Source: CAXBNB01 sp040222275
GTDB taxonomy: Bacteria > Bacteroidota > Bacteroidia > Cytophagales > Cyclobacteriaceae
Direction: 5' to 3'
Assembly (NCBI GenBank): GCA_040222275.1
Contig: JAVKDJ010000030.1
Span: forward strand, 29,179-93,178
DNA: 64,000 nt
The notes below the pieces were generated by a model, which was not told the DNA's origin, did no database searches, and saw nothing but the letters and a program-made list of their open reading frames with translations. This document shows positions 33,674 through 43,085 of this stretch, piece by piece. Numbering within the stretch: the stretch's first letter is position 1; every line of letters begins with the position of its first letter. The translations under genes and the position numbers were made by a program.

Positions 33674-34954
33674 TTATACCAGTTCTCTGTATAATGGAAA
33701 TTCATGCATCCATTCGTTTACCTGCCGCTTGACACTCGCAATGTTTTGTTCGTTATCGGTATCAGAGAGGATGGAGTCCATCAGGTCAACTATTTTTTCC
33801 ATGTCGGCTTCCTTCATGCCCCTGGTGGTCATGGCGGCAGTTCCCACACGCATGCCAGAAGTGACAAACGGTGATTTGTCATCGAATGGCACCATATTTT
33901 TATTTACTGTAATGTCTGCTTTGATCAATGTATTTTCAGCGAGCTTGCCAGTGAGCCCTTTGGACCTGAGGTCTATCAGGCAAATGTGGTTGTCTGTACC
34001 TCCCGATATTACATGATATCCTTTGTTCACAAAAGCCTGGGCCATGGCGCGTCCATTTTTTTGGACCTGAATTACATATTCCATATACTCATCAGACAAT
34101 GCTTCGCCAAATGCGACTGCTTTGGCGGCAATCACATGCTCCAAAGGCCCTCCTTGTGTTCCGGGGAACACTCCTGAATCCAACAAGGCACTCATTTTTC
34201 TCAATTCACCCTTAGGGGTTTTCAGTCCGAAAGGATTGTCAAAATCCTCCCTCATCAAAATCATGCCACCTCTGGGGCCCCTGAGGGTCTTATGGGTGGT
34301 GGTGGTTACGATGTGGCAATGCTCCAATGGGTCGCTCAACAAGCCCCTGGCGATAAGGCCGGCGGGGTGTGAAATGTCCGCCATCAGGAGTGCCCCTACT
34401 TCATCAGCAATAGCCCTGAATTTCGCATAGTCCCAATCGCGGCTATAGGCAGAAGCCCCACTGATGATCAATTTTGGTTTTTCTGTAAGGGCAGTTTCTT
34501 CCAGTTTTGCATAGTCTATCGTTCCTGTTTCTTTATCTACACCATAAAAGCTGGTTTGGTACAATTTTCCTGAAAAATTGACAGGCGATCCGTGGGTCAA
34601 ATGCCCGCCATGCGACAAATCAAATCCTAATATTTTATCTCCTGCATTCAATGCAGCCAGCATCACTGCAGCATTGGCCTGGGCACCAGAGTGTGGTTGA
34701 ACATTGGCCCATGTGGCGCCAAATAGTTCCTTGGCCCTGTCCCTTGCGAGGTTCTCCGTTTCATCGACTACTTCACATCCACCATAGTATCTTTTTCCAG
34801 GCAGGCCCTCTGCATATTTGTTGGTCAATACACTGCCCTGGGCCTCCATTACCTGTGGTGACACAAAATTTTCCGAGGCAATCAGTTCCAGTCCTTCTTC
34901 CTGTCTTTCCTGCTCTCTTTTAATAATGTCAAATACTTGTTGATCTCTTTGCAT
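33674..34954 (-). CDS. glyA: Serine hydroxymethyltransferase
   Basis: A 426-aa PLP enzyme. The N-terminal block EEGLELIASENFVSPQVMEAQGS and the PLP-lysine motif VTTTTHKTLRGPRGG (about 222-236) are diagnostic, as is YYGGCEVVDETE near 55-66. It converts serine and tetrahydrofolate to glycine and methylene-tetrahydrofolate, the main one-carbon entry. It heads a run with tatC and rpiB. A TAAATTTG element 25 bases upstream and a 24-base palindrome further out lie in the gap it shares with the divergent histidine kinase gene. Confidence 0.97.
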   Translation of the reverse strand: MQRDQQVFDIIKREQERQEEGLELIASENFVSPQVMEAQGSVLTNKYAEGLPGKRYYGGCEVVDETENLARDRAKELFGATWANVQPHSGAQANAAVMLAALNAGDKILGFDLSHGGHLTHGSPVNFSGKLYQTSFYGVDKETGTIDYAKLEETALTEKPKLIISGASAYSRDWDYAKFRAIADEVGALLMADISHPAGLIARGLLSDPLEHCHIVTTTTHKTLRGPRGGMILMREDFDNPFGLKTPKGELRKMSALLDSGVFPGTQGGPLEHVIAAKAVAFGEALSDEYMEYVIQVQKNGRAMAQAFVNKGYHVISGGTDNHICLIDLRSKGLTGKLAENTLIKADITVNKNMVPFDDKSPFVTSGMRVGTAAMTTRGMKEADMEKIVDLMDSILSDTDNEQNIASVKRQVNEWMHEFPLYRELV

Positions 34955-34979
34955 TTTAATCAGTGGTTCATTTGGGCGG

Positions 34980-34987
34980 CAAATTTA
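34980..34987 (-). promoter_or_regulatory. -7 element of the glyA promoter
   Basis: Minus-strand TAAATTTG, an exact match to TAnnTTTG, 25 bases before the glyA ATG. A good TTG at the expected distance was not found. Confidence 0.45.
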
Positions 34988-35038
34988 CCTTATGAGAAAG
35001 TTTTTAGTATTATCATTCACGATAAAATTTGGAACTGT

Positions 35039-35062
35039 TTCAAATTAATTTATTAATTTGAA
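35039..35062. promoter_or_regulatory. 24-base perfect palindrome between glyA and the histidine kinase gene
   Basis: TTCAAATTAA (35039-35048), four-base spacer, TTAATTTGAA (35053-35062), with perfect 10-base arms. It lies 17 bases before the kinase ATG and 84 bases before glyA. No T run on either side makes it look like a terminator, so an operator is the better guess. Confidence 0.5.
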
Positions 35063-35079
35063 AGGCAAAATGATTCTTC

Positions 35080-37758
35080 ATGGCCAGTAAAACCCGAAGA
35101 CCTGATGATGGTTTACAAGACCTGATGCTACACGAACCGGTATTTCGGATAGAGAAGCACACCGGGAAGATATTGGCCTACATGGGGCCGGAGAATATTT
35201 TCGGCCATCAAAATAGCAGGGATTCCATTGGCCAACCATTTTACTCCTTAATGGCCAAAGGTAAAAGGGGGAAATCCATGGCAACCTTGAAATGGAAAGA
35301 GGGGCTCATTCCCGAAGAAATGGTAATTGAGGGGAGTACTTATCAGATAAAGGTAGTTGGGGTCTCAGAAGGTGACTGTACGGTCATGCTTCAGAAAACG
35401 GAGGATCAGCTGGGAACGATATACCAGGCGGGGAAAAACGAAAAGGCTTTTGGGGATTTCTTCGCTTCCATAAGTGATGTTTATTACAAAACCAATGCCG
35501 ACAGAGTAGTGGAAACTATGAGCCCTTCCATAGAGCGGTTGACTGGTATGAAGCCCGATCAATTTTTAGGCAAGCGGACCGACAGTCTGATCAAAAAGGA
35601 AAAAGCTGATGAACTATTTGCCGAACTAAAAAAGTCCGGTCGGCTTGAGGATGTCCGCTTAAACTTCCGTCTGCCGGGAGGGAACACCAAAGTACTCTCA
35701 TTCAATATTCAGGCGCACTATGATAAAAAGGGAGCAGTGATAGGCACCACGGGTGTTATCAGGGATATCACAAAGCAGGCCCTTCGTGAGAGGGAGCTGA
35801 TAAGCAGCGAAAACAAGTTCAAGGAAATTTTCCACTCTATTTCAGATATTTATTATCGAAGTGATAAGGACTCCATTGTGAAAATCATCAGTCCATCAGT
35901 AGAGCTGGTCACCGGGTACAAACCTGAGGAGGTATTGGGCAAATGCGAGAGGGACTTTTACAAAGACCCGGTAAAGAACGACCTTCTAATCGAGCACCTG
36001 AAGGAAAAGGGAAGTATCCGAAATGTGCACGGCGAAATTCTAGGGAAGGATAAAAGTACTATTTATGTATCGTTGACAGCTTCTGCCCATTTTGATAAAA
36101 AAGGGAATTATATAGGCTCAAATGGCATTATTCGGGATATCACCCGGGAAAAAAGACACAGCCAGACTACCCAGCTCACCAAAGAGATTCTGGAAAAGGT
36201 GGCAAAGGGAAGTGATCTCCTGGAAATAATGGACTTTACCTGCCGTGGTATTGAGCAAATCATGCCAGGTATGTATTGTTCTGTTTTGCTTTATGAAAAG
36301 GAGAAGGGTTGGCTGGTGGACGGGGCGGGACCGAGCCTGCCAGAGGCATATCGAAAGTTGATCCATCAGGCACCAATAGGGCCACAAAATGGCTCCTGCG
36401 GTACAGCGGCCCATACAAAAGAAACAGTAATAGTATCGGATATTGCCAACGACCCGCTTTGGTCATCCAATCCTGGCCTGGCGCTGGATTTCAACCTGAA
36501 AGCTTGTTGGTCGGTTCCGGTTCTGTCTATGGAAGATCAGGTGTTGGGTACTTTTGGGGTGTATGGCAATGAGGTAAAAGAGCCCAATAGGGCCGAACTG
36601 GAACTTATACAGGGAATAGGCAATATCCTGAGCCTTGCCATCGAGCACCACCTGAGAAAAAAGGAGCTCATATCTAGTGAGAAGAGGTATCGGCAACTTG
36701 TCGATAACTCACCGGTAGCGATTTTGATCCATACCAATGGTATCATCAAATTCGTGAACAAAGAGGTGTTGAGGATAGGCAAGGCCTCCAGCGAAGATCA
36801 ACTACTGGAGAAAAATGTGATGGATTTCGTAAAACCCAGTTTTAAAGACCAGGTACAGAAGAGGATGAAAAAACTGGCAGAAAATAAAGTGATGCCTAGG
36901 GTAGAGGAGCAGTTTATTACCCTGGATGGTAAGCTGATAGATGTGGAAGTGATGGGTACATCCATTTTATACAAGGGCCAGCAATCCACTCAATTGGTTT
37001 TCTATGATATTTCTGAGCGCAAAGGCCTGGAAAAGGAGCAAAATAAATTGAACGGCTTTTTGATCAAGCAAAATAAACAGCTGGAGGAGTTTGCACACAT
37101 TGCTTCGCACAACCTGAGGGCGCCAATTGCCAACATCCATTCGCTGTTAAGTTTATACGAGCTGGATAATTCGGAAGAAAACGTAGCGTTCGTGCTCAAG
37201 CAGCTCAAAAATACTTCCACCAATCTTTACGAAACCATAAAAGAACTGACAGAGGTGATCAAAACTTCATGGGAGTTGAACAAGCAACAACAGAAAATGA
37301 GTTTTTCTGAAACCCTCAAAAAAGTGAAGCAGGACGTTAGTAGTGAAATAATCAAAAAAAATGCAGAAATTGTACAAAATTTTGATCAAATTGACTTTAT
37401 AGAATATCCCAAGGTCTATCTTGAGAGTATCGTTCAGAACTTATTGTCCAATGCCTTAAAGTACAGCCACCCCGACAGGCGGCCGGTAATAGCTGTTTCG
37501 ACAAAAATCGAAAATGGCCAGGTATTTCTGAGTGTGAAAGACAATGGCCTGGGGATTAATCTAAAGAAATATAAGGATAAATTGTTTGGGTTGAGAAAGA
37601 CTTTCCATCACAATGAAAATGCCAGGGGGGTGGGGTTGTTTATTACCAAGGCGCAGGTAGAATCCATGGGTGGGGAAATCGATGTTGAAAGTAAAGTTGG
37701 TGAGGGCTCAGAATTTGTGGTCAATTTCGGATTCAACAAATATATGAAGGATATTTAG
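35080..37758 (+). CDS. Hybrid-sensing histidine kinase with three PAS domains and a GAF domain
   Basis: An 892-aa soluble sensor kinase. An N-terminal segment (1-115) looks PAS-like but degenerate. Two similar PAS domains follow (about 126-235 and 247-357, each ending VIRDITK/IIRDITR), then a GAF domain (about 370-525), a further PAS domain (534-645), a HisKA-type helix pair with the phosphoacceptor His677 in HIASHNLRAP, and an ATPase domain with N-box Asn787/Asn791 and DNGLG at 821-825. There is no membrane segment and no receiver domain. The likely partner is the single-domain receiver encoded 5 bases downstream. The signal is unknown; the SHNLRAP H-box is common in Bacteroidota light/redox-type kinases. 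Confidence 0.9.
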   Translation: MASKTRRPDDGLQDLMLHEPVFRIEKHTGKILAYMGPENIFGHQNSRDSIGQPFYSLMAKGKRGKSMATLKWKEGLIPEEMVIEGSTYQIKVVGVSEGDCTVMLQKTEDQLGTIYQAGKNEKAFGDFFASISDVYYKTNADRVVETMSPSIERLTGMKPDQFLGKRTDSLIKKEKADELFAELKKSGRLEDVRLNFRLPGGNTKVLSFNIQAHYDKKGAVIGTTGVIRDITKQALRERELISSENKFKEIFHSISDIYYRSDKDSIVKIISPSVELVTGYKPEEVLGKCERDFYKDPVKNDLLIEHLKEKGSIRNVHGEILGKDKSTIYVSLTASAHFDKKGNYIGSNGIIRDITREKRHSQTTQLTKEILEKVAKGSDLLEIMDFTCRGIEQIMPGMYCSVLLYEKEKGWLVDGAGPSLPEAYRKLIHQAPIGPQNGSCGTAAHTKETVIVSDIANDPLWSSNPGLALDFNLKACWSVPVLSMEDQVLGTFGVYGNEVKEPNRAELELIQGIGNILSLAIEHHLRKKELISSEKRYRQLVDNSPVAILIHTNGIIKFVNKEVLRIGKASSEDQLLEKNVMDFVKPSFKDQVQKRMKKLAENKVMPRVEEQFITLDGKLIDVEVMGTSILYKGQQSTQLVFYDISERKGLEKEQNKLNGFLIKQNKQLEEFAHIASHNLRAPIANIHSLLSLYELDNSEENVAFVLKQLKNTSTNLYETIKELTEVIKTSWELNKQQQKMSFSETLKKVKQDVSSEIIKKNAEIVQNFDQIDFIEYPKVYLESIVQNLLSNALKYSHPDRRPVIAVSTKIENGQVFLSVKDNGLGINLKKYKDKLFGLRKTFHHNENARGVGLFITKAQVESMGGEIDVESKVGEGSEFVVNFGFNKYMKDI

Positions 37759-37763
37759 ATAAT

Positions 37764-38147
37764 ATGAAAAGGATAGCAGTGATTGATGATGATGAAGTTT
37801 TTCAGTTGATCATCAAAAAACAAATTGAAATGAAAAACATCACCTGTGAAATCATGAAGTTTTTCAATGGTGAAGAAGCCATTAACTATTTAAATGCCAA
37901 CATCCAGGAGCCGGGCCAATTACCGCATATGATCATGCTGGATGTGAATATGCCCATTAAAGACGGTTGGGAGTTTTTGGAAGATTATGAAACACTTCCT
38001 TCGGAGGTTAAAAATTCAATCACGCTTTATATGGTCACCTCTTCTGTCATACAGTCAGACATTGACAAGGCCAAGAAAGACAATAACATAAAGGATTTTA
38101 TAAGCAAGCCGATTCCCAGCGAACGATTGGATATGATGTTTCAATAG
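37764..38147 (+). CDS. Single-domain response regulator (CheY-like receiver)
   Basis: A 127-aa receiver domain without an output domain. The acidic pocket is at Asp8-Asp10, the phosphoacceptor is Asp60 (MIMLDVNMP), the switch Thr/Ser is in VTSS (91-94) and the conserved Lys is Lys115 in FISKP. It follows the kinase gene by 5 bases, so the two form one two-component unit. Without an effector domain it must act by protein-protein contact, as in a phosphorelay or on a motility or catalytic target elsewhere. This sort of receiver (Rcp1-like) is often paired with PAS/GAF kinases of the SHNLRAP type. Confidence 0.93.
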   Translation: MKRIAVIDDDEVFQLIIKKQIEMKNITCEIMKFFNGEEAINYLNANIQEPGQLPHMIMLDVNMPIKDGWEFLEDYETLPSEVKNSITLYMVTSSVIQSDIDKAKKDNNIKDFISKPIPSERLDMMFQ

Positions 38148-38166
38148 CGACTGCCCAGAAGGTCGC

Positions 38167-39183
38167 TTAGCTTTCTTCCTCAAAATACAGTTTGTAGTAA
38201 TTTTTTTGACGGCCTGAATCAAACCCTTTTTCGATTTGTTCTCGGTTTCCATGCACATAGACGTGGAAGTTTTTGTCCAATTTTATCACAGAGCGAATAA
38301 ATTTTTTACTCTTCTTTACAGCGGGTTTGGAAATGGGCATTTCTTCTTGCTGCATCACTTCATTTTCAGGCGATTGTTCCTCTCTGAATGCCTCATACGA
38401 ACGCATCAGGTCTGGTTCATGAAGTACCTGCTCTTTGAAACCCTCATGGCTAAACGTTTCATTGGACTTGAGGTATTCCATAGATTCGTTGAACAAAGCG
38501 ATTTTACCTGGGGCATCCTCTTTTGGTACGGTGCTGTTGATAAAGTCCTGGCACAGGTGTACCAGTTGTTTGGTTTGATAAAACTCATTTTCGACCTGTT
38601 TCAGGTTTAAGAAAGTCTGGTTCCAAAACTGGGCGGCATTTCCTTTGTTGGTATTGTCGATTGAGAATACCGTATATCCATTTTCCTTTTCCGTGTTAAA
38701 AATCAACGTGCCTTTGTCTATTTTGCTCACATTGATGCCTTCCTGAGGGTCCACACCGAATACTTCGTTATCGGAATAGATTTTTAGAAAAGTGTTTTTG
38801 TTTTCAGCTTTAAACAAGCCTACAACTTCCACAATTTCGTCATCCAATACGCAATCTTCAAAATAGACTGTAAAAAAATCCCCTGGTTTTATATTGGAGT
38901 GGTCTGAGGTTTCGAACAACCTACGGGCCAGTTCCACAGATTTTTCATACAACAATTCGGGTTGGTCAAAAATGGTGCTTACCGAATGGAATACCGGGTT
39001 GGATTCCATAGAGTCAAAGCCGAAACGCTCTTCATCTTTAAAGGAATGGAAAAAATAGTTGACCAGTACATCCTTGAGAAAATCGTCTTCAACGGCAATT
39101 GAATTTTGGGACAGCCGGATACCTTGGCCATTTACTTTGTGGATGGTCAGGTTTTTTAGGTGTACGTTAGATGATATTATCAT
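38167..39183 (-). CDS. 37-kDa nucleoid-associated protein (NdpA/YejK family)
   Basis: A 338-aa protein that fits the 37-kDa nucleoid-associated family: the N-terminal LKNLTIHKVNGQG, the LARRLFETSDHSNIKPGDFFTVYFEDC stretch near 85-111 and the long middle FLKIYSDN...FGV/IDKGTLIFN region are of the expected type, and a lysine-rich stretch (AVKKSKKFIRSVIKL, near 290-304) precedes a C-terminal YVHGNREQIEKGFD motif. The family binds DNA and the nucleoid; its exact job is unclear even in E. coli. The gene stands alone and converges with the response regulator (19 bases). Confidence 0.8.
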   Translation of the reverse strand: MIISSNVHLKNLTIHKVNGQGIRLSQNSIAVEDDFLKDVLVNYFFHSFKDEERFGFDSMESNPVFHSVSTIFDQPELLYEKSVELARRLFETSDHSNIKPGDFFTVYFEDCVLDDEIVEVVGLFKAENKNTFLKIYSDNEVFGVDPQEGINVSKIDKGTLIFNTEKENGYTVFSIDNTNKGNAAQFWNQTFLNLKQVENEFYQTKQLVHLCQDFINSTVPKEDAPGKIALFNESMEYLKSNETFSHEGFKEQVLHEPDLMRSYEAFREEQSPENEVMQQEEMPISKPAVKKSKKFIRSVIKLDKNFHVYVHGNREQIEKGFDSGRQKNYYKLYFEEES

Positions 39184-39234
39184 GTGAAGTCAATGTTCGT
39201 TGTGCCTCACAAAGTTCCTACTTTGTAGGCCCGG

Positions 39235-40278
39235 TTAAACAGAATAGTCCCGATATTCCCCTGAAGCAATATGCTCGAGCCATTGGCGGTTTTGCAGGTA
39301 CCAGTCAATGGTTTTTTCTAAACCCTCTTCAAACTGCAACGAAGGTTTCCAGCCCAATTCTTCAGACAATTTAGTGGAGTCAATGGCATAGCGAAGGTCA
39401 TGTCCGGCCCTGTCGGTCACGTAAGATATCAATTTCTCTGATTCTCCTGTCTCCCGTCCTAGTTTTTTGTCCATTATGCCACACAACAATTTAATGAGAT
39501 CCAAGTTTTTCCATTCATTAAACCCGCCAATGTTGTAAGTTGCTCCAGTCTTTCCATTATGGAAAATAGTATCAATAGCTGTTGCATGGTCCACCACATA
39601 CAGCCAGTCTCTTACATTTTCTCCTTTGCCGTAAACGGGCAATGGCTTTTTATCAATTATATTTTGGATAAAAAGTGGGATCAGTTTTTCTGGAAACTGA
39701 TTGGGGCCATAATTGTTGGAGCAGTTGGAAATTATGTAGGGTAGCTTATATGTATTGCCATAGGCCCTAACGAAATGATCTGAACTTGCTTTGGAGGCAG
39801 AGTAAGGCGACTGTGGATCGTAGGGAGTAGTTTCCAGGAAAAAACCACCCTCATCCAATGAACCATATACTTCGTCTGTCGAAATATGATAAAACAGCTT
39901 GTTGTTCAAATCGTCTTTCCATTGGTCTTTGCAAACATTCAGCAGGTTCACCGTGCCAAAAACATTCGTTTCTATAAACGCCATGGGGTCTGAAATGGAT
40001 CGATCCACATGCGACTCTGCTGCCAGGTGGATCACCGCATCGAATTGATACTGGCCAAAGAGCTTTTCCAAGAAAGGTGCATCGCAAATGTCGCCTTTCT
40101 CGAAGTGGTAATTCGGCTGGCCCTCAAGATCAGATATATTCTCCAGGTTTCCAGCATAGGTCAATTTATCCATGTTGACTATGGTGCAGCCTGGATAATG
40201 TTTTACGAAACGGCGTACTACGTGGGAGCCAATGAAACCGGCTCCCCCAGTGATCAGTATGGAATTAAAATCAGGCAT
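39235..40278 (-). CDS. rfbB: dTDP-glucose 4,6-dehydratase
   Basis: A 347-aa short-chain dehydrogenase-type enzyme. The NAD loop GGAGFIGSH is at 11-19, the catalytic YSASK is near 160-164 and the RmlB-specific text HLAAESHVDRSI near 84-95 and VRDWLYV near 238-244 is present. It makes dTDP-4-keto-6-deoxyglucose, a precursor for rhamnose and other deoxysugars of surface polysaccharide. Its start overlaps the end of ugd by 8 bases, so the two genes are one unit. The partner genes rfbA, rfbC and rfbD are not in the window. Confidence 0.92.
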   Translation of the reverse strand: MPDFNSILITGGAGFIGSHVVRRFVKHYPGCTIVNMDKLTYAGNLENISDLEGQPNYHFEKGDICDAPFLEKLFGQYQFDAVIHLAAESHVDRSISDPMAFIETNVFGTVNLLNVCKDQWKDDLNNKLFYHISTDEVYGSLDEGGFFLETTPYDPQSPYSASKASSDHFVRAYGNTYKLPYIISNCSNNYGPNQFPEKLIPLFIQNIIDKKPLPVYGKGENVRDWLYVVDHATAIDTIFHNGKTGATYNIGGFNEWKNLDLIKLLCGIMDKKLGRETGESEKLISYVTDRAGHDLRYAIDSTKLSEELGWKPSLQFEEGLEKTIDWYLQNRQWLEHIASGEYRDYSV

Positions 40279-41584
40279 TTTGAGGAGCCCTTCCTATGCT
40301 AAAGTAAGTAAACCCGAGCTCGGCCATGGTTTCAGTATTGTACAGGTTGCGGCCATCATATATGATATTGTTTTTGAGCAGGTCTTTTAGCCTGTCAAAA
40401 TCTGGGGTTCTGAAAACCGGCCATTCCGTCATAATCATCAATGCATCGGCATCTTTGGTAGCTTCATATTCGTTGGCTGAAAATTCTATTTTGTCGCCGA
40501 TCAGCTCCATGACATTATCCATAGCCTCAGGGTCGTATGTTTTTACTTTTGCGCCGGCATCTAAAAGAGCTTTTATATTGACCAGGGCGGGTGCCTCCCT
40601 TACATCATCGGTGTAGGGTTTGAAGGCAAGCCCCCATACTGCGAAGGTTTTGCCAGTCAGGTCGTTTCCGAATTTTTCTTTTACCCTGTCAATCAATTTT
40701 AGTTTTTGGGTCTCATTGGTGCGCATTACAGCTTTTAATATGCCAAAGTCATACTTTACTTCTTCGGAAGACTTGGCAAGCGCCTGTACATCTTTAGGAA
40801 AGCAACTGCCACCATATCCGATACCAGCAAATAAGAACCTCTTCCCAATTCTGGAATCTGTGCCAATACCCTTTCGGACCATGTCCACATCCGCTCCAAC
40901 CAGTTCACATAAGTTGGCAATTTCATTCATAAAAGTAATTTTTGTGGCCAGGAAAGAGTTGGCGGCATATTTAGTAAGTTCAGCTGACTTCTCATTCATA
41001 AAAATGATGGGGTTGCCCTGCCTCACAAGAGGGGCGTACAACTCTGCCATTATTTTGTTGGCCCTCTCGGATGAGCTTCCAATCACCACCCTGTCAGGTT
41101 TCATAAAATCTTCCACAGCTACTCCTTCTCGAAGGAATTCGGGGTTTGAAACAACGTCAAATTCTACATCGCAATTATCGGCTACAGCTGCTCTTACTTT
41201 TTCTGCAGTACCCACAGGGACAGTGCTCTTGTCTATCAGTACCGTGTAGTTTTCCAATATGGGGCCTAAATCCTGCGCAACTTTCAAAATATAACTTAAA
41301 TCTGCAGAACCATCTTCACCCGGAGGTGTAGGCAGTGCAAGAAATATTGCCTTTGCCCCTTTCACGCCTTCCGCCAGATCGGTTGTAAACTCCAGTCGGC
41401 CCTGATGAATGTTTCGTTCGAACAACGCTTCAAGACCAGGCTCATAAATTGGCATTACCCTGTTCCGAAGTTTTTCAACCTTTTTTTCATCGATATCTAT
41501 ACAAGTCACATGATTTCCTGTTTCTGCAAAACAAGTACCTGTAACCAGTCCTACATACCCTGTTCCTACAACTGCTATTTTCAT
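40271..41584 (-). CDS. ugd: UDP-glucose 6-dehydrogenase
   Basis: A 437-aa NAD-dependent enzyme with the UDPGDH domain order. N-terminal GTGYVGLVTGTCFAE (7-21) binds NAD, TVPVGTAEKVR (about 122-132) and the catalytic Cys in GYGGSCFPKDVQAL (about 256-269) define the family, and a UDP-binding C-terminal domain begins near 315 (GLAFKPYTDDVREAP). It oxidises UDP-glucose to UDP-glucuronate for capsule, exopolysaccharide or lipid A sugars. It heads a two-gene run with rfbB. Confidence 0.96.
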   Translation of the reverse strand: MKIAVVGTGYVGLVTGTCFAETGNHVTCIDIDEKKVEKLRNRVMPIYEPGLEALFERNIHQGRLEFTTDLAEGVKGAKAIFLALPTPPGEDGSADLSYILKVAQDLGPILENYTVLIDKSTVPVGTAEKVRAAVADNCDVEFDVVSNPEFLREGVAVEDFMKPDRVVIGSSSERANKIMAELYAPLVRQGNPIIFMNEKSAELTKYAANSFLATKITFMNEIANLCELVGADVDMVRKGIGTDSRIGKRFLFAGIGYGGSCFPKDVQALAKSSEEVKYDFGILKAVMRTNETQKLKLIDRVKEKFGNDLTGKTFAVWGLAFKPYTDDVREAPALVNIKALLDAGAKVKTYDPEAMDNVMELIGDKIEFSANEYEATKDADALMIMTEWPVFRTPDFDRLKDLLKNNIIYDGRNLYNTETMAELGFTYFSIGRAPQNA

Positions 41585-41626
41585 TGCTAATATTTACTGT
41601 TTATTTCCTTTTCGTTTTAACCGCGG

Positions 41627-41634
41627 CAAAAATA
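41627..41634 (-). promoter_or_regulatory. -7 element of the ugd promoter
   Basis: Minus-strand TATTTTTG (exact TAnnTTTG match), 42 bases before the ugd ATG. The nearest TTG is 25 bases further upstream, somewhat too far. Confidence 0.42.
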
Positions 41635-41767
41635 AGAGAAATTAGAAATTAAGGCTTATCAATCTCCGGTAAGTTGGCTTTTGACCTTGTTTGCCTGAAA
41701 TAAAAAAATATACAGAATTGAAAAGAAATCGGAATATGTATTGTAGGAATTTAGCGAATGTATTTTG

Positions 41768-41775
41768 TATATTTG
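41768..41775 (+). promoter_or_regulatory. -7 element of the acyl-CoA dehydrogenase promoter
   Basis: TATATTTG, an exact match to TAnnTTTG, 30 bases before the ATG at 41806. A TTG lies 24 bases upstream (41741-41743). Confidence 0.5.
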
Positions 41776-41805
41776 TCGTTATAACCTGAAAATGAGAAAG
41801 TTAAT

Positions 41806-42966
41806 ATGAATGAAATTAGCGAAATTACGCAAGAATTGGTGAGTGAAAACCAAGCTATGATTTCTGATATGATCAGGGATTTTGGGCAAAAAGAAATCAG
41901 GCCTCACATGATGGATTGGGATGAAGGTCAAATCTTTCCGGTTGAATTGTTTAAAAAACTGGGTGGACTAGGTTTGATGGGGGTGTTGGTGCCACAGGAA
42001 TATGGGGGCAGTGGGTTTGGATATGAGGAGTATGTGACTGTCATTTCAGAAATAGCCAAAATTGATGGGTCAATTGGTTTGTCAGTTGCCGCACACAACT
42101 CACTTTGTACCGGGCATATTTTGCAGTTTGGGAGCGAAGGGCAAAAGCATAAATGGCTTCCAAAATTGGCTTCTGCAGAATGGATAGGAGCCTGGGGCCT
42201 TACTGAACCCAATACAGGTTCGGATGCGGGCAATATGAAAACCACCGCCAAAAAAGAAGGAAATTATTGGGTAATTAATGGAACCAAAAATTTCATTACA
42301 CATGGCAAATCAGGAGATGTCGCTGTAGTTATAGCCAGAACTGGTGAGCCAGGGGATTCACATGCGATGACGGCTTTTGTTGTAGAGAGGGGCACCCCAG
42401 GATTTGGGGCTGGCAAGAAAGAAAATAAACTTGGAATGCGTGCTTCCGAAACTGCGGAAATGATCTTTAATGATTGTAAGGTACCTGAAGACAATGTTTT
42501 AGGAAATATAGGGGATGGGTTTGTCCAGTCGCTGAAGGTTTTGGACGGAGGAAGGATTTCTATTGCCGCACTTGCCCTTGGTATTGCCAAAGGTGCATTT
42601 GAGGCAGCAACGGCCTATTCCAAAGAGAGGCACCAGTTCAACAAGCCGATTTCAAGTTTTCAGGGGGTGTCTTTCAAGCTGGCGGAAATGGCTACTAATG
42701 TAGAAGCTTCAGAATTACTCACCTATCGGGCTGCCCAGATGAAAAATCAGGGCAAGGATGTGAAAAAAGAATCTGCAATGGCCAAATTGTTTGCCTCTGA
42801 AACAGCAGTAAATGTTGCCAATGAAGCTGTTCAGATTTTTGGTGGATATGGCTATGTCAAAGATTTTCCTGCCGAAAAGTATTACCGTGACGCTAAACTT
42901 TGTACCATTGGAGAAGGTACATCCAATATCCAAAGACTGGTGATTTCAAGGTCAATACTAAAATGA
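41806..42966 (+). CDS. Acyl-CoA dehydrogenase
   Basis: A 386-aa flavoprotein of the normal ACAD length and domain order (helical, beta, helical). The FAD/substrate motifs AWGLTEPNTGSDAGNMKTTA (around 127-146) and the C-terminal FGGYGYVKDFPAEKYYRDAKLCTIGEGTSNIQR block are present; the catalytic Glu is the one in IGEGTSN. The sequence fits the short/branched-chain (butyryl-type) group rather than long-chain enzymes. It oxidises acyl-CoA to enoyl-CoA and passes electrons to ETF. No other beta-oxidation gene is nearby. Confidence 0.95.
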   Translation: MNEISEITQELVSENQAMISDMIRDFGQKEIRPHMMDWDEGQIFPVELFKKLGGLGLMGVLVPQEYGGSGFGYEEYVTVISEIAKIDGSIGLSVAAHNSLCTGHILQFGSEGQKHKWLPKLASAEWIGAWGLTEPNTGSDAGNMKTTAKKEGNYWVINGTKNFITHGKSGDVAVVIARTGEPGDSHAMTAFVVERGTPGFGAGKKENKLGMRASETAEMIFNDCKVPEDNVLGNIGDGFVQSLKVLDGGRISIAALALGIAKGAFEAATAYSKERHQFNKPISSFQGVSFKLAEMATNVEASELLTYRAAQMKNQGKDVKKESAMAKLFASETAVNVANEAVQIFGGYGYVKDFPAEKYYRDAKLCTIGEGTSNIQRLVISRSILK

Positions 42967-43037
42967 TTTACCAAAAACCCTTGTTTGGAGCTGCTCTGCG
43001 AAAATAATTTTCCAATCAAATTCAGCGGTCATAGTCA

Positions 43038-43065
43038 TTGTTGTGAAGTAATAATGATATCTTTG
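43038..43065 (+). promoter_or_regulatory. Promoter of typA
   Basis: TTG at 43038-43040, 17-base spacer, TATCTTTG at 43058-43065 (exact TAnnTTTG match), 20 bases before the typA ATG. Confidence 0.68.
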
Positions 43066-43085
43066 CGGCTTAATTTTTCAAAGAG

